Shown: positions 63,576 to 64,000 of the stretch, in pieces
Position numbering within the stretch: position 1 is the stretch's first letter
How the letters are laid out: each line of letters opens with the position of its first letter
Assembly: GCA_028023455.1 (NCBI GenBank)
Contig: JAQFVV010006199.1
Coordinates: 5,282,972-5,346,971, forward strand
Source: Epiperipatus broadwayi
Lineage: Eukaryota; Onychophora; Udeonychophora; Euonychophora; Peripatidae
DNA length: 64,000 nt
Direction: 5' to 3'
Notes under the pieces: generated by a model
The model's input: the letters and a program-made list of their open reading frames with translations, nothing else
Told to the model about the DNA's origin: nothing
Databases searched by the model: none
Made by a program: the position numbers and the translations under genes

Positions 63576-63778
63576 CTAATTTTATGGATTTTGATTTGTT
63601 TGATTATGATTATTTTTAGTTCAATTTTTAGGGCAATTTATAGAATAAATTTATATTCATTTTTTCAACATAGGAAGATTATGTAGATATTAAACAGAAT
63701 GAAGAACATAAAAGATAATGAGTATTTATTGTGATTATTATATTTGTTCCCATTAAATTTATTATTATTAAAAACTGA
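63576..63778 (+). pseudogene. ND4: Nuclear mitochondrial copy of ND4, C-terminal segment
   Basis: Code 5 translation reads WILICLIMIIFSSIFSAIYS, then MNLYSFFQH near 63660. EYLLWLLYLFPLNLLLLK near 63720-63773 is the ND4 C-terminus. AGT, AGG and AGA all encode Ser here, and TGA encodes Trp. The coding end matches the natural end of ND4, so the transfer covered at least ND4L through the ND4 stop. Confidence 0.85.
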
Positions 63779-64000
63779 AATAATTATAATATATTCTAAG
63801 TTTTTAATTGGAAACTAAATAAATAATATACTAATATGTGAATGAGATAATACAATTTAAACTTCAAAAGTTTAAGTGTCAAACACTTATAAATTTTCCT
63901 TGTTTCGTATATATTTTATTTATTATTAATTTTTAGATTAATGATTCAGGTAAGTCTAAGTAAGGTCATGAATATTTATTTGAATTGGTATAAATATGGT
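63779..64000. other. Possible continuation of mitochondrial-derived sequence
   Basis: Beyond ND4, bilaterian mitochondria often carry a tRNA and ND5. Small hairpins (TAAACTTCAAAAGTTTA and AAGTGTCAAACACTT near 63858-63890) could be tRNA arm remnants, but I could not build a full cloverleaf. Confidence 0.3.

Overview
The window is animal nuclear DNA. It is extremely AT-rich (G+C looks near one quarter by eye), has no long open reading frames, is full of decayed transposable elements and contains a nuclear copy of mitochondrial DNA. That mitochondrial copy (ND4L then ND4, 60.8-63.8 kb) makes sense only with the invertebrate mitochondrial code (AGA/AGG=Ser, ATA=Met, TGA=Trp, AAA=Lys at conserved positions). 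This points to a bilaterian such as an arthropod or mollusc and argues against cnidarians, echinoderms and flatworms. I cannot name the species.

Layout: 0.1-0.4 kb palindromic repeat; 5.0-5.4 kb hammerhead element A1; 8.4-9.65 kb decayed RTE-type LINE endonuclease (minus); 10.5-11.6 kb hammerhead element B; 13.5 kb tRNA-Gly(UCC)-like sequence; 16.0-16.3 kb Penelope-like element (PLE) C-terminus; 16.5-17.7 kb four-unit inverted cluster; 21.4-22.2 kb element A2; 24.9-25.3 kb RTE 3' end; 26.9-28.1 kb LINE reverse transcriptase; 29.1-29.8 kb element A3; 30.26-30.40 kb young tRNA-derived retroposon with target duplication; 30.5-35.1 kb near full-length but dead LINE; 35.2-35.7 kb short hAT element; 36.2 kb LINE zinc finger; 37.2-38.0 kb mariner; 38.6-39.1 kb element D1; 39.25-40.97 kb head-to-head PLE pair; 42.3 kb (TAA)n; 43.3-43.5 kb possible GPCR TM6-TM7 exon; 45.7-45.95 kb RTE 3' end; 46.7-47.3 kb element D2; 48.6-49.3 kb element A4; 51.3-52.8 kb GGTAC transposon 1; 55.6-55.9 kb RT fragment; 56.9-57.5 kb head-to-head PLE; 60.8-63.8 kb mitochondrial insertion split by GGTAC transposon 2 (61.46-62.64 kb).

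The main discovery candidate is a set of palindromic repeats (A at four loci, B at one, D at two) whose arms carry type-I hammerhead ribozyme folds: CTGATGA core, stem II, GAAA, a minimal stem III, a GUC or AUA cleavage site and a paired stem I. Families A and B are diverged homologues. Their copies have asymmetric ends, partial head-to-tail units followed by an inverted arm, and 12-16 bp target duplications. This resembles animal retrozymes and other hammerhead-bearing non-autonomous retroelements, thought to be mobilised by PLEs. PLE coding debris occurs at three places in the same window.

A second candidate system is a pair of 1.2-1.5 kb transposons. They share GGTAC termini, 8-bp target duplications, a large hairpin at one end only and an internal minisatellite, yet differ in sequence. 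One sits inside the mitochondrial ND4 copy and so must be younger than that transfer.

No intact host protein-coding gene was found. The only possible host exon is the GPCR-like fragment at 43.3-43.5 kb.
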